From: Symbiodinium natans | Lineage: Eukaryota; Sar; Dinophyceae; Suessiales; Symbiodiniaceae | NCBI GenBank assembly: GCA_905221605.1 | Contig: CAJNDS010002724.1 | Location: 62,001-126,000, forward strand | DNA length: 64,000 nucleotides | Reading direction: 5' to 3' | Shown: positions 36,237 to 50,300 of the stretch, piece by piece | How positions within the stretch are numbered: position 1 is the stretch's first letter | How the letters are laid out: each line of letters starts with the position of its first letter | Notes under the pieces: generated by a model | What the model was told of the DNA's origin: nothing | Seen by the model: the letters and a program-made list of their open reading frames with translations, nothing else | Databases searched by the model: none | Translations under genes and position numbers: made by a program

Positions 36237-39200
36237 GTGTTTTCAGAACATGATTTTGCAGATGCTTTCCTGCTTGGTCTTCAGGCATCTCATCGGCTGC
36301 ATTCCACGCCCCCTCTCCTGCATTCTTTGCTCTGTCTGCACAGGCAGGGCAAATGTGCCGGAGCTGACGGGCCCATCGGCAGACGGCTCGAGAAGGGCTG
36401 CGCACGCATCCTGGAGAGGACGGTCAGGGATGCGGATCTGTTAGACCTTGACGCCTTCATTGCGCATGAAAGTATATGAAAATCTTGGCTGTAACAACTA
36501 CTTTGTGCGATCGAGCATGTGGCCAAGCCTCGGAACTGCAGAGGACGCAGAAACGATCAGAAGCGTGGAGCAGCAAGCAGACGCAGGTCGGGTCTCCATG
36601 GCAATGTGCCTCAAATTCTGTCCGCTTCTGTCTGCATGTGCTTTGCCTGGCACGCTTGCCATCAGAAGCGCTTCGTGGCTGGCGCTGTCACCGCCCTGGC
36701 AGCTACGACCTTATCCAGAAGACAATGTTGCAGCCAGCGATGACAGGAGGAACCATCAGCCATGCTTGGAGCCAAGCACCAAGAGACTGCACCCCAGGTG
36801 TCGTCTCTCTTCCTGCGCAATGCCGACCACAGCTCCAGGCTCGAACCTCAGCCAGCAGTGGGGGCTTCTGCTTCACTTGTGAAACTTGTCAAGGTAAGGC
36901 CAAGCTCATCAAGTGAGCTTTGCAGCCTAAGCTTTTGCGATGCTGCCAAGTAGCAGCCAGACCTACACTTCTTGTTTGAGTCGTATTTGCGCACACCCCG
37001 ATCCGCATCAGTGCGGCTTGAAGGCTGTTGCAGCAAGTTGTAGCGTAGGTCCTCTTGTGGCTGGCATATCTTCCAGCTAGCTTTTCAAGCCTGTCATGCG
37101 GGCCCTGCCCGCAATGCAGCACATTCCAGATGCAGATCTTGCACATCTGATGTCCAAGCCCCCTGCATAATGTTGCAGCTTCGTGGCTGGACTACAGAGG
37201 CGCAATGCTCGCCTTAGGTGCTGCGAGAGAGGCAGCTTCCGCTATGCTCTCGGGCAGTCTCCTAGCATGTGAAGAAATCTGGGGCCAACAAAAATCTGGG
37301 GACAATGAGACTTCCCCTGTTGCTCGCATGGCCAAAGTTTTCGCAGTTTTCCTTTCTCGGGCCCTGGGGACTCTTCGCGTCTCATCGCGCTGTCCTCACT
37401 GTGAGCCTTGTGTTAATCCACCTGCCACGACTGGCGCTCATATGGCCTCAGAAGCAGGGCCAGCAGCGAGCGGTTTACAGCCGCCCTCAAAAGATTTGTG
37501 CTGCAAATTGAAGAAAAACCCTCAGGAGTGATGACGTTTGTTTGTACATTTCGTACGGCTTCTTTGGCCTCGTGTCTTTGACAGCAGTAGTCGGCCAACT
37601 TCGGTGTTCTTGGATTGGGAGCTGGACTGAGAGGGCATTTGGAATGCACCAGGCAAAGTGGGCGAGCTCTCACAGACTGGCCCCATGAAACTAGAGGAGC
37701 GGCGAGTTGCACTCGGATCTTGCTGTGCCCGTGCCAGCTTTGTGGCTATATGCCATGCCCTCAGACTCTAGCAAACTGTCCAAGCACTCTGTCGCGTCTC
37801 AGCCCAACCGCACGAGCATTTCAACTTTTAACCTTCCGGCCACCTGAAACCACACTTGGAACTTAGCTTTATTCAGCCAAACGCCTTTGCTATGGCGGCC
37901 ACGAGCGAAAGCCTGGCTGGGTGACCTTCTACACGGACTTGTCATGACTGTTAGAGCGAGCCTGGGAAGTATCGCTTGTGCTTCACGGCCTAAGCCTCAA
38001 TCATGAGGTATTACTTAAATATGTTGGGAATTCGGAGCTGTTCGGAATTCGGAGTTCCAACGCAACCCTTCACTGACTAGTGTAAGCTGCGGGAGACAAG
38101 GTGGGTGCAAGGGGGGGGAGAGCGTAAATGGTCAAGTCCCAACAAACGGAGTAGCTCGTCGCTCAGTTCAAGCAGCTCGTACGTTCATAGAACGGCGAGT
38201 GGCCTCGCTGCACAACTCGCGGTAGCAGTAGCAACACCGGCAGTAGCAGCAGTATCTGCAGTAGTAGCAGCACAAGTGGCAGCTGCACCCATCCGCACCT
38301 TTCAAGCGAGCGGCTTTCCTCAACCCATCCGACTTACTTCTACCTTGTGGCGTGTGACCTGCGTAGCAACAGGGTTTGATGGGGTTGCGCTTCTCACCTC
38401 ATGCTGGCGCCTGGCCATTAAATGTACTTGACGGCACAAGCAGAGTAGCATAGTGAAAGTGCTTAGCCGGGCTTGGCTTCTTCGAGGTACGTCTTGGTCC
38501 ACGTGCTTGAGGTTGTCCACGGGCGTGACCTGAGCGATGTGTCCTGTGAGGACTCACACTGAAGTTGGGAAAAGAGGGACTTGGGTTTGAAGACTGGCGC
38601 TCCACTGTGTACGGGCTTGCCCCCTGATCAGCTCACGCTTGCGGACGCAACGGCACAGTGTCCTGTGGCGGCCTGAGTTCTGTAGTTAGAGCCTTCTAGA
38701 CGGGTGGAAGCACTTCTACCCATGTTTTGGTAGGTGTATGTTGGCAGCCTTTCAGACTGTGATCGAGGTGTTATGCGAGAACACAATGCTTGTGTCAGGT
38801 TCCGTCCACTCTGGAGGGTGAGAACATCTTACTGCCAGTCTGGCGCTTGTATTGCATCTGTCGCATCTGAATCTCGGACAGGTATGCGTAGTAGTGGCAT
38901 GGTGCCAGTGCATGACTTTGCCTTACTCGTGATCAGATGGGTGGCGTCGAGCCCGTCATTCACGTGCATGCCCGCGATTCCATGGGCAACTCCGTAGGCT
39001 CCGGGGCTGGTCAATCTTGCTGCTCATGCCTCACGTGGCAGCGTTCGCGCTTGCAAATCCGGATGTCCGGGGTCTGCTGGTTTCAGCGATTGTCAGAGCA
39101 AGAGCACCAAATCAAAGGATTCTATCCCACACGCGTTGGTTCGCAGGCATCGTGGTGGTGCCGATCAGCGAGCTAGTTCCATTGGAGGTCGAGTTGAGCG

Positions 39201-40230
39201 AAGTGTGATGATGTCAATGTATTCAATGTCATGAGCCTTGAAGGTCTGGGACGTTTGGTACGCCATGGACGATGGCAGCGACGAGATGGATGAGAAGCCT
39301 CCAGAGGCAGCTTTCATGCCCCGTAAAACCCGACAAGGACGAGACTGAGAGCCCTCATTCGGAGGAGACGCCAAAGATGCACCTCCTGCTGCAGAGCGTA
39401 CCCCTGGAGGCTTGCCTTTGTACGATTCATCAGGTTCATCAGCGGGAGCTTCTTGGGGACATGTGAGCGCTCATTTTCTCCCAGTGGCCAGGCAGCTACG
39501 CAAGAGACCAAGCAGTCGCGAGATGTGCGAGCACAGGATGACGATACAGCATGATACGCGTTCATTTGAGTCTGCGGAGGTATTGGATAGGGATAGGGAA
39601 GTCTCCTGGCATGCGTCGGCATCTTCAGGGGAGCCAACCACAGGATTCACGGGGCAATTGTTCTGTAGGACTTCCTTTTGAGAGCTCTTCAGCAGCTGAA
39701 TGCGGCCCTGGAGGCGAAGGCCAGACTGTCGTATGTCATCACGTTTGCGCAGGAATCAGCAAGTCAAGCGTGCACTGCCTAGCCGCCGATCCACAAAGCT
39801 GTTCAGGTCCAGGAGCAAGTCCCAGGTGCGGCCCTCTTCCTCGCATCGCTGGGTAATTCTCACGGGTTTCGACGCAGTTTTGCGTACATGGACCACGATC
39901 GCAGGGCCAAGTCATCCTGACGCCTTGGAAGCATGAACCCGATGACAGTACCTCTCGAACTTTTCGGCCGCAGGCGCCGCGATGTCAGGCCGCTCTGCAA
40001 GCGCCCCAAGCGCAGGTGCGGCATCGGCTCTTGTGATGTCGGTGCTTCTTTGCGTGTGGCCACGTTCCACATGCTTTTGCCCGAGGAGCCCCCCTCAGGC
40101 CCTCGACAGCGCCGACAGCGCCCGGATCCCGGCGGAGGGAGGCAGAACTCCAACTAGGGAACGGTTGTCCCGAAAGCATTTGTGAGCCGCGATGAAGGCC
40201 TCGTGATACTTTTAGGCTTTAGCAAGACGA
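36237..40230. other. About 4 kb downstream of squalene synthase, only weak exon-like pieces
   Basis: The C-terminal exon(s) of squalene synthase, including the membrane anchor, should be here. A hydrophobic frame near 37330-37450 (LALIWPQ, HRAVLTVSLVLIHL) is one candidate. A coiled-coil-like piece (ALQQLNAALEAKARLSYVIT) lies at about 39685-39770 and may be an outlying exon of the coiled-coil gene. A trinucleotide-rich GCAGTA stretch covers about 38220-38290. Nothing else is supported. Confidence 0.4.
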
Positions 40231-40261
40231 AACGTTAGGAAGACGATGCGACGACACGGTA

Positions 40262-40600
40262 CAGCATCAAAATTTCGAGGACGCCCAGGCGCCAGCGTCA
40301 CCACACCCCGCTTGCACCGAGAGGGTCGTCGTTTGTTCCAGATTTCCCAGGACGCCCCAGGCGTCAACGTCACGACACCCTGCGAACAGCAAGAGGGTTG
40401 TCGTTTGCGCCCAAAACTTCGAGAGGGCGCCCCACGTGTCAGCGTCACGACACCGAGAAGGTTGTCGTTTGCGCTCAGAATTTCGAGGGCGCCCCACGCG
40501 CCAGCTTCACGACACCTCGGGGACCGAGCCAGCGTCACGACACCCTGCGGCCACCGAGAGGGTTGCGGTTTGCGATGAGAGTGTCGAGGACGCCATGAGC
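40262..40600 (+). repeat. Degenerate minisatellite, ~73-base unit
   Basis: GCGTCACGACACC recurs at about 40293, 40366, 40441, 40504 and 40531, alternating with GAGAGGGTTGTCGTTTGCGC and TTTCGAGG(A/G)(C/G)GCCCCA. The last unit is shortened. Continues into a CATCCATGACGACAT-type tract at 40630-40690. Confidence 0.8.
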
Positions 40601-41014
40601 GCCAGCGATTAGTTGATTACCAACATATCTCACGCCATCACGACATCCATGACGACATCCATCATGACATCCATTGCGTCATCCATCCATGCATCAACAA
40701 TACCGACAATCTTATCGAAGACCACTTCCGCTGCAAAACCCTCGCCGTGCAGTGCTTTCTGGAAAAAGGTCTCCAACACGAACTCCGAAAAAGATCCGAG
40801 CTTCAACCACCTCTCCCCATGGCTGCTTTGATCTTTCGGAGCAGCCACTCAGGCCCCGACGAGGCGGGCGACCGGGCGAGCGCTCCAGCGGAGAGCGCCC
40901 CGGCGAGCGCTCCAGTGGCGACCGCAACGGCGAGCTCCGTCCGCTTCGCGCGGCCGGAGCCCTTGGCCCTCGGCGGCCAGGCGGGTGGCCGGGTGGCAGA
41001 AGGTCTGAGTAAGA

Positions 41015-41052
41015 CAGATATATTTATTATTATATATATATATAGATAGTGC
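41015..41052. repeat. TA-rich microsatellite
   Basis: TTTATTATTATATATATATATAGATAG-like run of about 35 bases between GC-rich flanks. Confidence 0.85.
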
Positions 41053-41394
41053 AGTGAGATCCATTGTGGAGAAGTGCAGAGAAGCACAGAGAAGTAAACT
41101 CTGTGAAAGGTGCCGGAAACCACACGCCACAGGCACGACCACAGGCCCGGCTGGAATCACAGTTGTCACATGTACATGCCATGATATGCCAGATGTGCCA
41201 CATCCTCAACAGTCCCCCATGCTAGGTGGGGATTCAGGGCAGTGATGCCAAAAAGATGCCATGTAGGTCTGAGCATGCCATGCTTAAATGCACGCTGTGA
41301 ACGTGCGCACGGCAAGTTCAGTGTTGCTCGGTGGGAGGGGGAGGGGGAAGGAGTACGTTGCGTCATTGTGTGGCATGGAAGGAGGCCACGCCTG

Positions 41395-44300
41395 CGCCCG
41401 AGCCGATCAACGGTGCGAGCGGCGCAAGTGGCCTGAGTGCGGAGGAGAAGGAGGAAAGGCAGCGCGCCCAGGCCTGGCCCGAGCATGAGTCGGTTCTTGC
41501 CTGGATTTGCCTGGTGTGTGAAAGATGCTTCGCAGTACACCGAGACGTCTCATGCCGTGTGTCCCAGGAGGAAGCGTTTAAGCTTCGCCTCGAGCCCTAT
41601 GAGCGGGCTATTGCAGCCATGGAGCAGAAGCAGAGGCAGGAGCATGACACATGGGCAGTCACGTCTCACAAGAGGCAGAGATATGCTTAGTCTGGTGGCC
41701 GCCTGCCTTGAGATATCAGCATTCATGGGTGTTCATGGGAGGCTCTACGATGACCAGGAGGCCCGCATCCTCGCCTTGTCGAAGGCGCTGGAGGAGCGAG
41801 TGGCGCAGTGGCAGACCATCTGGCAGAACTCGGAGTGCTTTGCAGGTTTTGGTTCTTTTGTCTCTGCAGGAGCAGCAGGGGCGTTCTGGACACCTTGTGG
41901 CGCAACTCCGTGAGGAAGCCGATCGTGCTAAGGCGGAGGCAGGACATTGCTCCGAAGTTCCAGCTAAACGCCCACATACTGTATACGGCCAAAAGAGTCC
42001 TAGGACCTAGGACCGATTCTGGCCCATTCAGGCCGAGCAGGAGCGCGAGTCGCTCCGCGAGGTCGCTGGGCGGCTTCCATTGCAGAATATGCACTCCCGT
42101 TCTCTTTGACGGACAAATGTTGCCAGGACCAGACTGCACACCAGTCCGAAATAATACATGTTTTGAGGACTGGATGAACTAGTTAACTAGTCACTGGTTA
42201 CTAGTTACTAGTAAATGCTTTACAAAGACCTGCTTTGGGCAGGTCACCGCATCTCGCACATCTGCGCAGCAGCGGGCTGCAGAGTTGGAGCAGGAGGCCT
42301 GAATGGGTTGGTTTGGTTCTTTCCTTCTGGGTGTTGCACAGTAGCAGGGTCCTTAGAGCTGATGTGCCTCGGCAGCTGGCCAGCTCCCACACCACCCCCG
42401 GACCCCACAAGCCGAGCACATCCAACGATACGGACGTGCCGTTTGGATGAGCGCTGGCAGGTCGCCTTGCGGCGGTCTCACGAGGCCTAGTGGACGAGCA
42501 GGGTACTGAGAGACACAAGAGAGCGTGGGTTTAATATCTGGACCACCCCCCATCGGTGTATTCTGTTCACCACAATACGTGCGCGCGGGCTACGTGGGGA
42601 GGCTCCGGCCCTCAAGCCCCAAGGAAAGAAAGAAAGAAAAAAAGGAAAGAGAAAAAATAAAGAGAAAGACAGAACAAGAAGGAAAGAAGAAGAAAGAAAG
42701 AACATATAGAAAGAACAATAGAGAAAGAAAAATACAAAGATAACAAAGAAAGAAAACGAAAGAAAGAAAACTAAAGAACGACAAAGACATACAGGAAAAA
42801 CAAAGAAAGCAAAATACAGAAAGAAAGCAAGAAAGAAATAACCAAAACAAGAAGAATAAACAAAGAGGCCTCCAAAACTGGTCCGCTTGGCCATCGCGGC
42901 CGGGTTCCCCTGGAGGGGCTCTAAAGAGAAAGGTGGCAGGTACGCGGGGATAGGGGAACACCAGGTGTCAAAGTTTGAACCCGGATTTTTTCAAGCCGGC
43001 AGCAAGGGAGAGCCATGCAAGCCATCAACGACTGTCTGTCTGGTACAACAGTGAGGGGAGGGGACTATGTGGCACCCATCCTGATCGACCGCCGGTTTCC
43101 GAATCAATTTATCACCCCAAACAGGGGCGAGCAGACTTCCCCGGGGGCCCAACCCTCTTAGCCCCATCAAGGAAAGAAGAAAAGAAACAAAAGAGATGAA
43201 AGGAAGAAAATGAAAGAAGTCAAAGAAAGAAAGGTCAGTGACCAGTCGACTGTTGGCTCAGATTCATCTTGAGGTGGGAGGCGAGCTCAGTCAGACTGTG
43301 ACAAAGGGGGCCGGCAGTCTGCTAGCTTTGGACGGGGGGTCCTGGAGGGGGTCCACCGACCTCAGGGGAAGAGTGCCGCAGTCCTTGGCCAGTTTGCTAT
43401 GAGAATTTGTGAGCCGGAGGAGTCGCTTCAACATCGTCTTGCGCTGTTGGAGACGCAGGTCGCTGCCGCCCGCGACCCCAGCTCCCGCAGCGCTTGGCAG
43501 AACTGCACCTGTTCTGTTTTGGCATCGCTGCTTCGCTATGTTTCTGAAAGCAGCTCTGTCAAGACAGCTGTTTCCCGATTGAGATCAGGCCAGCCAAAAG
43601 AGCTTGGCAGCACAGGCCATGGAAGATGAGGCCCGGAATGCGCCCTCATCTCTTCGATTGCTCGGCAAACGGATGCTCGTGACGTCCTGACTTTCGCCAC
43701 ATCTTCGGCCCCCCAGAGTCTTGCCACTAGTATAGCGTCTCCCCGTGCTGTTTATTTTTTCAGAGGCGCAAAAAGCACTGGCAGACGTGGAGGGCCTGCG
43801 GAAACAGCGGCAGAGGCTGCAGGAGCAGCTACAGGACTGTGGGAGGATCTTGTGGTTCCACATTCAGTGTGCTTATGGATGCTTCTGGGCAGCGCTCCCG
43901 TGCTACAGGCAGTAGGCATTGATGTGACAGCACGAATATTTCTCCCCAAACCGTGCTCTGGAACCCTGGACTCCAGCAGGCGTTCGAAGTATGCAACACG
44001 GAAATGATTCGAGCCGAAAGGGGATGACTGAGGCTGAATGCGGATGCATATGGTAGGCTCATGTCGATGCCAACAGATTTGTTTTTTTGGGAGTTCCCGC
44101 GGTGCAACAACACAGTTGTGGCGACCCTGAGACCCGAACCGTGAAACCCCAAGCACAGAACGCCACAACAGCCTAAGATCCCGAGAGGCAAATGCAGTGC
44201 CCGAAGAGCTTGTACCATTTTACCTTAAAAGCCCTAGAAGCCCAAAACCCTCCAGAAGCACCAGCAACCAATGCCGAACCAACTCAACTAAGATCCCGGA

Positions 44301-47300
44301 GCCCCAAGTCGGGCCCATAGCCCCCTCAAAGACCTTAGAAGCTTAGGGTTTAGGGTTGAGGATTTTAGCCCAAGGGAAGCCATTGTTAAACTCGCTTGCC
44401 TCGGGAGGAGCAGGGTCGGGAGCTGTCCGAGACGCGCGAGGAGAACTGGCAGCTGAAGGAGGATCATCTGGAGGGCCGATCTTGGGCGTAAGATGTGTAA
44501 GGTTTTGTGGGTGTCTAGACAGTCGTTAAAGGAGGCTTTCTAGGGCCTTTGGGGAATCAATAGCTCTTGGGGTTGGTTTGGGGTTATGTGTTTGGTTTAG
44601 TTCGGGGTGCAAGACGGCGGCTTTATCGGGGCTTTTCATACAAGATGACTCGGCACACAGGTCATGACACCTCTGATACTGTCTGGGGTCTGTGCAGAGG
44701 ACCGTGGTCATGAAATCGAGAAGGCAGGAAGCTCTACTCTAGCTGTGTCTCTGGGAGCTGTGCTCTTTAGGCCGGCTGCTCATGCCTCTGTTAAGCTGTG
44801 CGCCATATACGGCTTGCGCAGCAGCTGTCGTATCCAGTTACCCAGTCAGGCACGCGCCATCTCAGAACGAGACATCTTGGCCAAGGACACATGGTGACGC
44901 AAGTGTGCATGTGCTGAGACGTAGAAGCAGTTGGTTCGCGTAGTCGCCAACCAAAGATGTCTCTCGCTTCGGCACGGCTGCCCTCGATTGTGTATCTATG
45001 TCTATGCAACCGCCTGGCCGTGCTTGGGCATTATTCTGTCGCAAGAAAGCAGGTCCTCTCAATCGAAACTTTCCGAATCACCTGCCTTGCGTGCTGTGGT
45101 GGCCTATCCAAACACTTGAGTGATGATTCGCCAGCTTCACGTCCGCCACCAGCCCCCAACCAGCTTCTTGATGCGTGGTTCAGGTACGGTCAATATTATG
45201 GGGTCCCAAATTAAGTCCCCAAATGCATCCATCACGGTGGTAATGCTTCGGAAGTGAGGAAGGGAGGGAACAGCTGAGTCTGGAGAAAGCAGATCGGTGG
45301 GCGCCCCGAGTTGGAAAGATCATGAACTGATAGCAACCGGTTAGGCACACCAAGAGTTGCACAGCTCAGAAGTGGCAAGCAATGCTGAAGGACAGGGAGG
45401 GTAGTTCAGGGACTGCAGGGGTCTGCGGATGACCTGCAGGAGAGCATGCAGCTTGAAGTCCTTCAGCTACAAGACCAGCTGCGCGACAAGGTGCGTCAAC
45501 AGTGCTTGTATTGCTAGCCCTTCAGGTGCCTTCAACCCATCGGTTCTGTTCAAACAGAAGGTACTCCTCAGCTCACGAAAAGATTTTTATGATGGGAGAT
45601 TTGATGATAGCGTCATGCATACTCTTGCAAAAAGGAGGCGGAGACACGCCTGGCACTGGAGCGCGCGGAGGGCTCGCAGCGCCGCGTGGAGACCCTGGAG
45701 GGGGAGGCCAGTCCTCTGTGGGCGAAGCGTTTGCCAGGATGCTTGGAGTATATGAATTTTTTCGGTTCTGGCGAGAGAGTGGTCATTCTGTGGTCATGTA
45801 GGGCAGCAACTTTCGTGCTGAGCGCCAGGTTTCTTCGCTTCAGTCGCTTTTGGCGCGGGAAAGGCAACTGTCCGGTGCAAGCAGAGGGTTTGCTCTTGCG
45901 CGATATCCAAATCCACTAGGGATGCCGCCCTACGACAGAAAGAGGTCGCAAATGGTCCTTCTCAACATGACATAACCGAGTATTCAAAGCTCTTCTGGCT
46001 GCAGCACCGCTGTTGTCTGCAGAAGTCGGGTCCAGCATGTCCAGCTTACCTGCCTCGTCAAGGCAACACCGGGCGGAGCTCGATCAAAAGCTCAACGAGA
46101 CGGACAGTTGAGCTTCGAAGCATGAATCAATCGAAGGGAAGTTGAAAGGAAGCACAAGGAACTTGCAACGGAAGATAGCAAAGCGGGTGGTTGCCTTGAG
46201 GAGATGCAAAAACTCCACTCCACACTCGATGCTGCGAGCCTAGGGGGGGCCTTTAGAGCCGGTAGAAAGCTTTGTGGCACACGGATGGCCAGAGTTAGAG
46301 TCGGACATGCCAAGGAGCATCGGGTTCTGGTCAGGGGCCTGAGGATCGACCTGGAGAAGGCTGGACCATGCAGCATGCTTGCCTATAGAACGTGTGGTGA
46401 TACTTGGAGAGCAGAGCAGCTTGCTCGAAACCTTGTGGTGCGACCTTCTAACCAGGCTCGGCAAGAGCTCAGTGATGAACGAGGCCCTCTTGGTGAGCAC
46501 ATGCTTGGTGATCGCAGACTTGTGATGCGTTGTGAGTTTTGGCATATGAAGAAGCAGTCGATCGTTTTCTCTCGTGGCTCCATCTCAAGCATTTGTTGCT
46601 GCCCGTGCTTTACCCTGCGTCCTTTGCTGCTTTGCTGTAGAGATGTCTTCCCAGGGATACAAGGCAGAGGCAGCCCCCGCCGCGGGGATGGAGGTGACAG
46701 ACACCCATTCCGTCAAGCCGCAGAAAACCCGAGTCTCTGAGGAGTTCAAGCAGCTGGAGAAGAATGACCGTCTCCTCAAGGAGAACCCTCGCCGCTGGGT
46801 CATGTTCCCGCTGCAGTACCCGGAAGCCCGGGGCTCTGAGTTTTGCAAAGCTTGAGCATGCTTTTTAGCCGAGCAGACAGTCAGTGGAACCGTGGAACCT
46901 CGCGTCTTGTGCTGGTCCGGCAGCTGAGGTCTGGGAGATGTACAAGAAGCATGAAGCATCCTTTTGGACCGCTGAGGAGATTGACCTGGCGCAGGACAAC
47001 AAGGACTGGGTGACCATGAACGAAGGCGAGCAGCACTTTGTGAAACACGTCCTGGCCTTCTTTGCTGCATCTGACGGCATCGTCCTCGAGAATCTGGCGT
47101 CGCAATTCTCCACGGAGGTGCAGATTCCTGAGGCCAGGGCCTTTTACGGCTTCCAGATTGCCATGGAGAACATCCACTCGGAGACTTACTCGCTCCTCAT
47201 TGAGCAGTACATCAAGGACCCTGCAGAGAAGGACAGCCTCTTCGATGCCATCCACACCATGCCGGCCGTTCAGCAGAAGGCTCTGTGGGCCGTGCAGTGG

Positions 47301-50300
47301 ATGAACCGCGAGAGCAGCTTTACCGAGCGACTGGTGGCCTTTGCGGCGGTGGAGGGGATCCTGTTCAGCGGCTCCTTCTGCGCCCTCTTCTGGCTCAAGA
47401 AGCGCGGCCTGATGCCAGGGCTGACCTTCTCCAACGAGCTCATCTCGCGCGATGAGGGCCTCCATGCAGACTTTGCATGCCTTCTCTACGGCATGCTGGA
47501 GCATAAGCTGCCAGAAGACGTTGTGCACGAGATCATTCGAGGTGCTGTGGAGGTGGAGCGTGAGTTCATTTGCGGGGCACTGTCCTGCGACTTGATCGGC
47601 ATGAACAAGGACCTCATGACTCAGTATATTGAGTTTGTCGCAGATCGCCTGTTAGCGGCCCTAGGTCACAGCAAGATCTTCAACTCTTCAAATCCTTTCG
47701 ATTGGATGGAGATGATCTCCCTGCAGGGCAAGACCAACTTCTTTGAGAAGCGTGTGGGAGAGTACCAGAATCTTGGCTTTGAGCAGGAAACTTTTGCACT
47801 TTGCACTTTTTACACTCGGCCAAGGTTGTGTTTTGCAGGGGGGGGGGGGGGGGGGGGCGCAGCTTGCTTGTGCAAGCAAGTCGGGCGGGTAGCCTTAGCG
47901 GTGACAAAGTGGCAGAGCACACGAGGGGGAGGGGGTGTAGGGGGGGAGGGGGAATTTTTGCGGGGAAGTGTCCGAGCCGGTGCCATCTCGAGGAAGGCGG
48001 GTATCATGGCGGGCCAGTCTGATCCTCTGACAGCCTTCGCGCTGGACAAGGACTTCTGAGAGGGGCCCCCTTGTTGAAAAGGGGGAGACTCCCCTGAACC
48101 CATGGTGAAGAGAGGCCCAAGCTGGAAGGATATGGGGATGGCCAATCAACGAGTGCTCGATTGGCATTGCTTCCAGCCCTCCGACATAAAGTCGGATTGA
48201 GTTTTTTGTGCCTTCAGGGCGGACACTCTAGGATGCTGAATCGGGTGGCGCGCAGCTACCCATGGCAGCCAGCAGTTTGTTAGGTGAAATCGTTGACTTT
48301 TCCTAGACTCTTTGACTTAGACACAGGGCTGCCTTTTGTGAGGCAGCGCTGTGGGCATTCTAGGCAGTCCAAATAGTCCAGGCTAGATGCTGGTAGCCGC
48401 TTCGGTCGGCATGCAGCACTGGCCAAGCAGAAGCAGAGAAGGGACTTGGTGACTTGCTTCCCTTTCTACGCCTCTCCGCGCCCGTCGCGAGAAATGTTGG
48501 CCAGAGCGGTGCAGACTTGGATAGAGTCACGTATGTGTAGATTTTGATCCCTTCCTTTTGGTCAGCCTTGGGAGCCAGGTCGGACTAATGCCATGGAGAC
48601 GGAGATGGCGGCCGCAAAGAAGGAGAGGGTGCAACCAGCGTGAACGGGAATCTAGCCAAGTTGCTGCTGCAGCTGGTTTGCAACAGCACTGACAGCACGT
48701 GACAGACCTGGCTGTCTCCTTCTCGCTCTCCATGTGCTATTTTTAGGAGTGCTTTTGAGGATGGGGTTTGCTCTTGAGGAGCTCGTTCGTGGCCAAAGGC
48801 AGCTGGAAGAGCTCCGGCACGGAACTCAGCGGCACCTAAAGCAGCGCAGCTCGTCATGAGCCATCTTCATATTCGCTTGAGCGGCACCGCTTGTAGCCTG
48901 GTGGAGCCTGATCTCCTCGGTACAGTACTATCGAGTCCGAGATGAAAGACAACAAAAATGCATCCAAAAGGGTATGAGGAAAGGAATTCTGGGTTGTGGC
49001 CTGCGAAGCCGCTGTCCAGGGTTCTTAAGAGACAAGAGGAAAGGGATGAAAGGGCAGGTGCAAGATACTTGGAGAGTGCAAAGACTCGGTCCCAAGACCC
49101 AGCGAGGCCTAGGGCCAAGGTGTGCAAGAAGTAGCTCGGGAACTCGCCCCTACTTGGCTCACACCCTCTGACTCTCTTCGATAGGTCCAGGTTCGTCAGA
49201 GTCCCATGAAGCCAAGCAACTAAGAAGGGGAGAGTCTGATGATCACGTGGGATTGCACTACAGCATTTGTTCGCACGACTTCTCGAGTAGTTTCTCTTCT
49301 TCATCACCGAAGGCAACATGCAGTGGTGTTGGGTGTGTGTCGTGTTGTGTTCTTCCCAGAAATATTCAGCTAAGGGAACCCTTGCAGATGCCACTCGATA
49401 TCTTGCAGCGATTAGCCGGCAAGCACCGGGTCCCGGGTGCAGGAGCCAGTCTTTCGCACAGGAGGAGCTTCGGGAGGCCGGTCAGGGCCGCTCCTTCCCC
49501 ACGAGCCCCCCCATCTGCAGAGAGTGCCATGGCAAAGGAGCTACGCTCCGTCGGGGAGCGAAATGACGCTGGCGCCTCAAGCCTGCAAAAACATGGCTGC
49601 TCCCCTGGTGTTGGCCGCGTGCTCCTCCGAGGCTTTGCGGGAGCAGCTGCGGAGCCTTCATCAGGATTTCCTGAGTTTAGAAGTGCAATGATTGGCCAGC
49701 CAAACAACTGCTCTCCTGATATGCAACCCGGCAACTTGCGTAAGCAGCGATCCCCAAGTGAGCCAAGCAGCGCCACAATGTCTGCACCACACAGCACCAC
49801 CAAACGCAGCTGCAGTGCTTCGTAGAGCAGGAGACTCGGAAAGTCTCTGAGCGTGTTGATCGCGAGGCATAGTCTCTTCCCATTCTCGACCAGCGCTGCT
49901 CCTTTGTTGCTCTTGCTTGGTTTGTTTGGGAAGGTGGCAGACCACATGGAGGTGCAGCGCAGCACCGTGGAGGCTTCTGGTTCGAGCCGGCATTGGACCT
50001 ACACTTACTCTGTCCCGCTTTGGCAGGCCAACAAGGCGAAGCTCCAGGATGTGTCCGAGCCTGCGTGCCAAGCTGCTCTCGAGATGTCAACACCACTGGC
50101 CTGTGCTGACAGCATAACGTCCGAGGATCCGTCGCCAGTTCGCCCAAGCCTCGAGCCGAGCGCAGGCCCATGGGACGAGGGCAGGAATGTGCTGGAGAAG
50201 CGTGAGGGAGGAGTGTGAGAGAAGTGATCTTTCGTGAAGCACACTGGAGCGGACGGAGAGAAGAGGACCATGGAGTTAGGCTTGTGAGTTTGCAGAGGGC

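Noticed and set aside
36503-36916. Overlapping 74-146-codon frames downstream of squalene synthase
   Set aside because: Three frames are open at once in the same stretch with no domain; coding status cannot be supported.
47768-47992. Gly-rich segment inside the R2 open frame
   Set aside because: R2 homology stops at EYQ and resumes at KAGIMAGQ; the segment is poly-G intron that happens to stay open.
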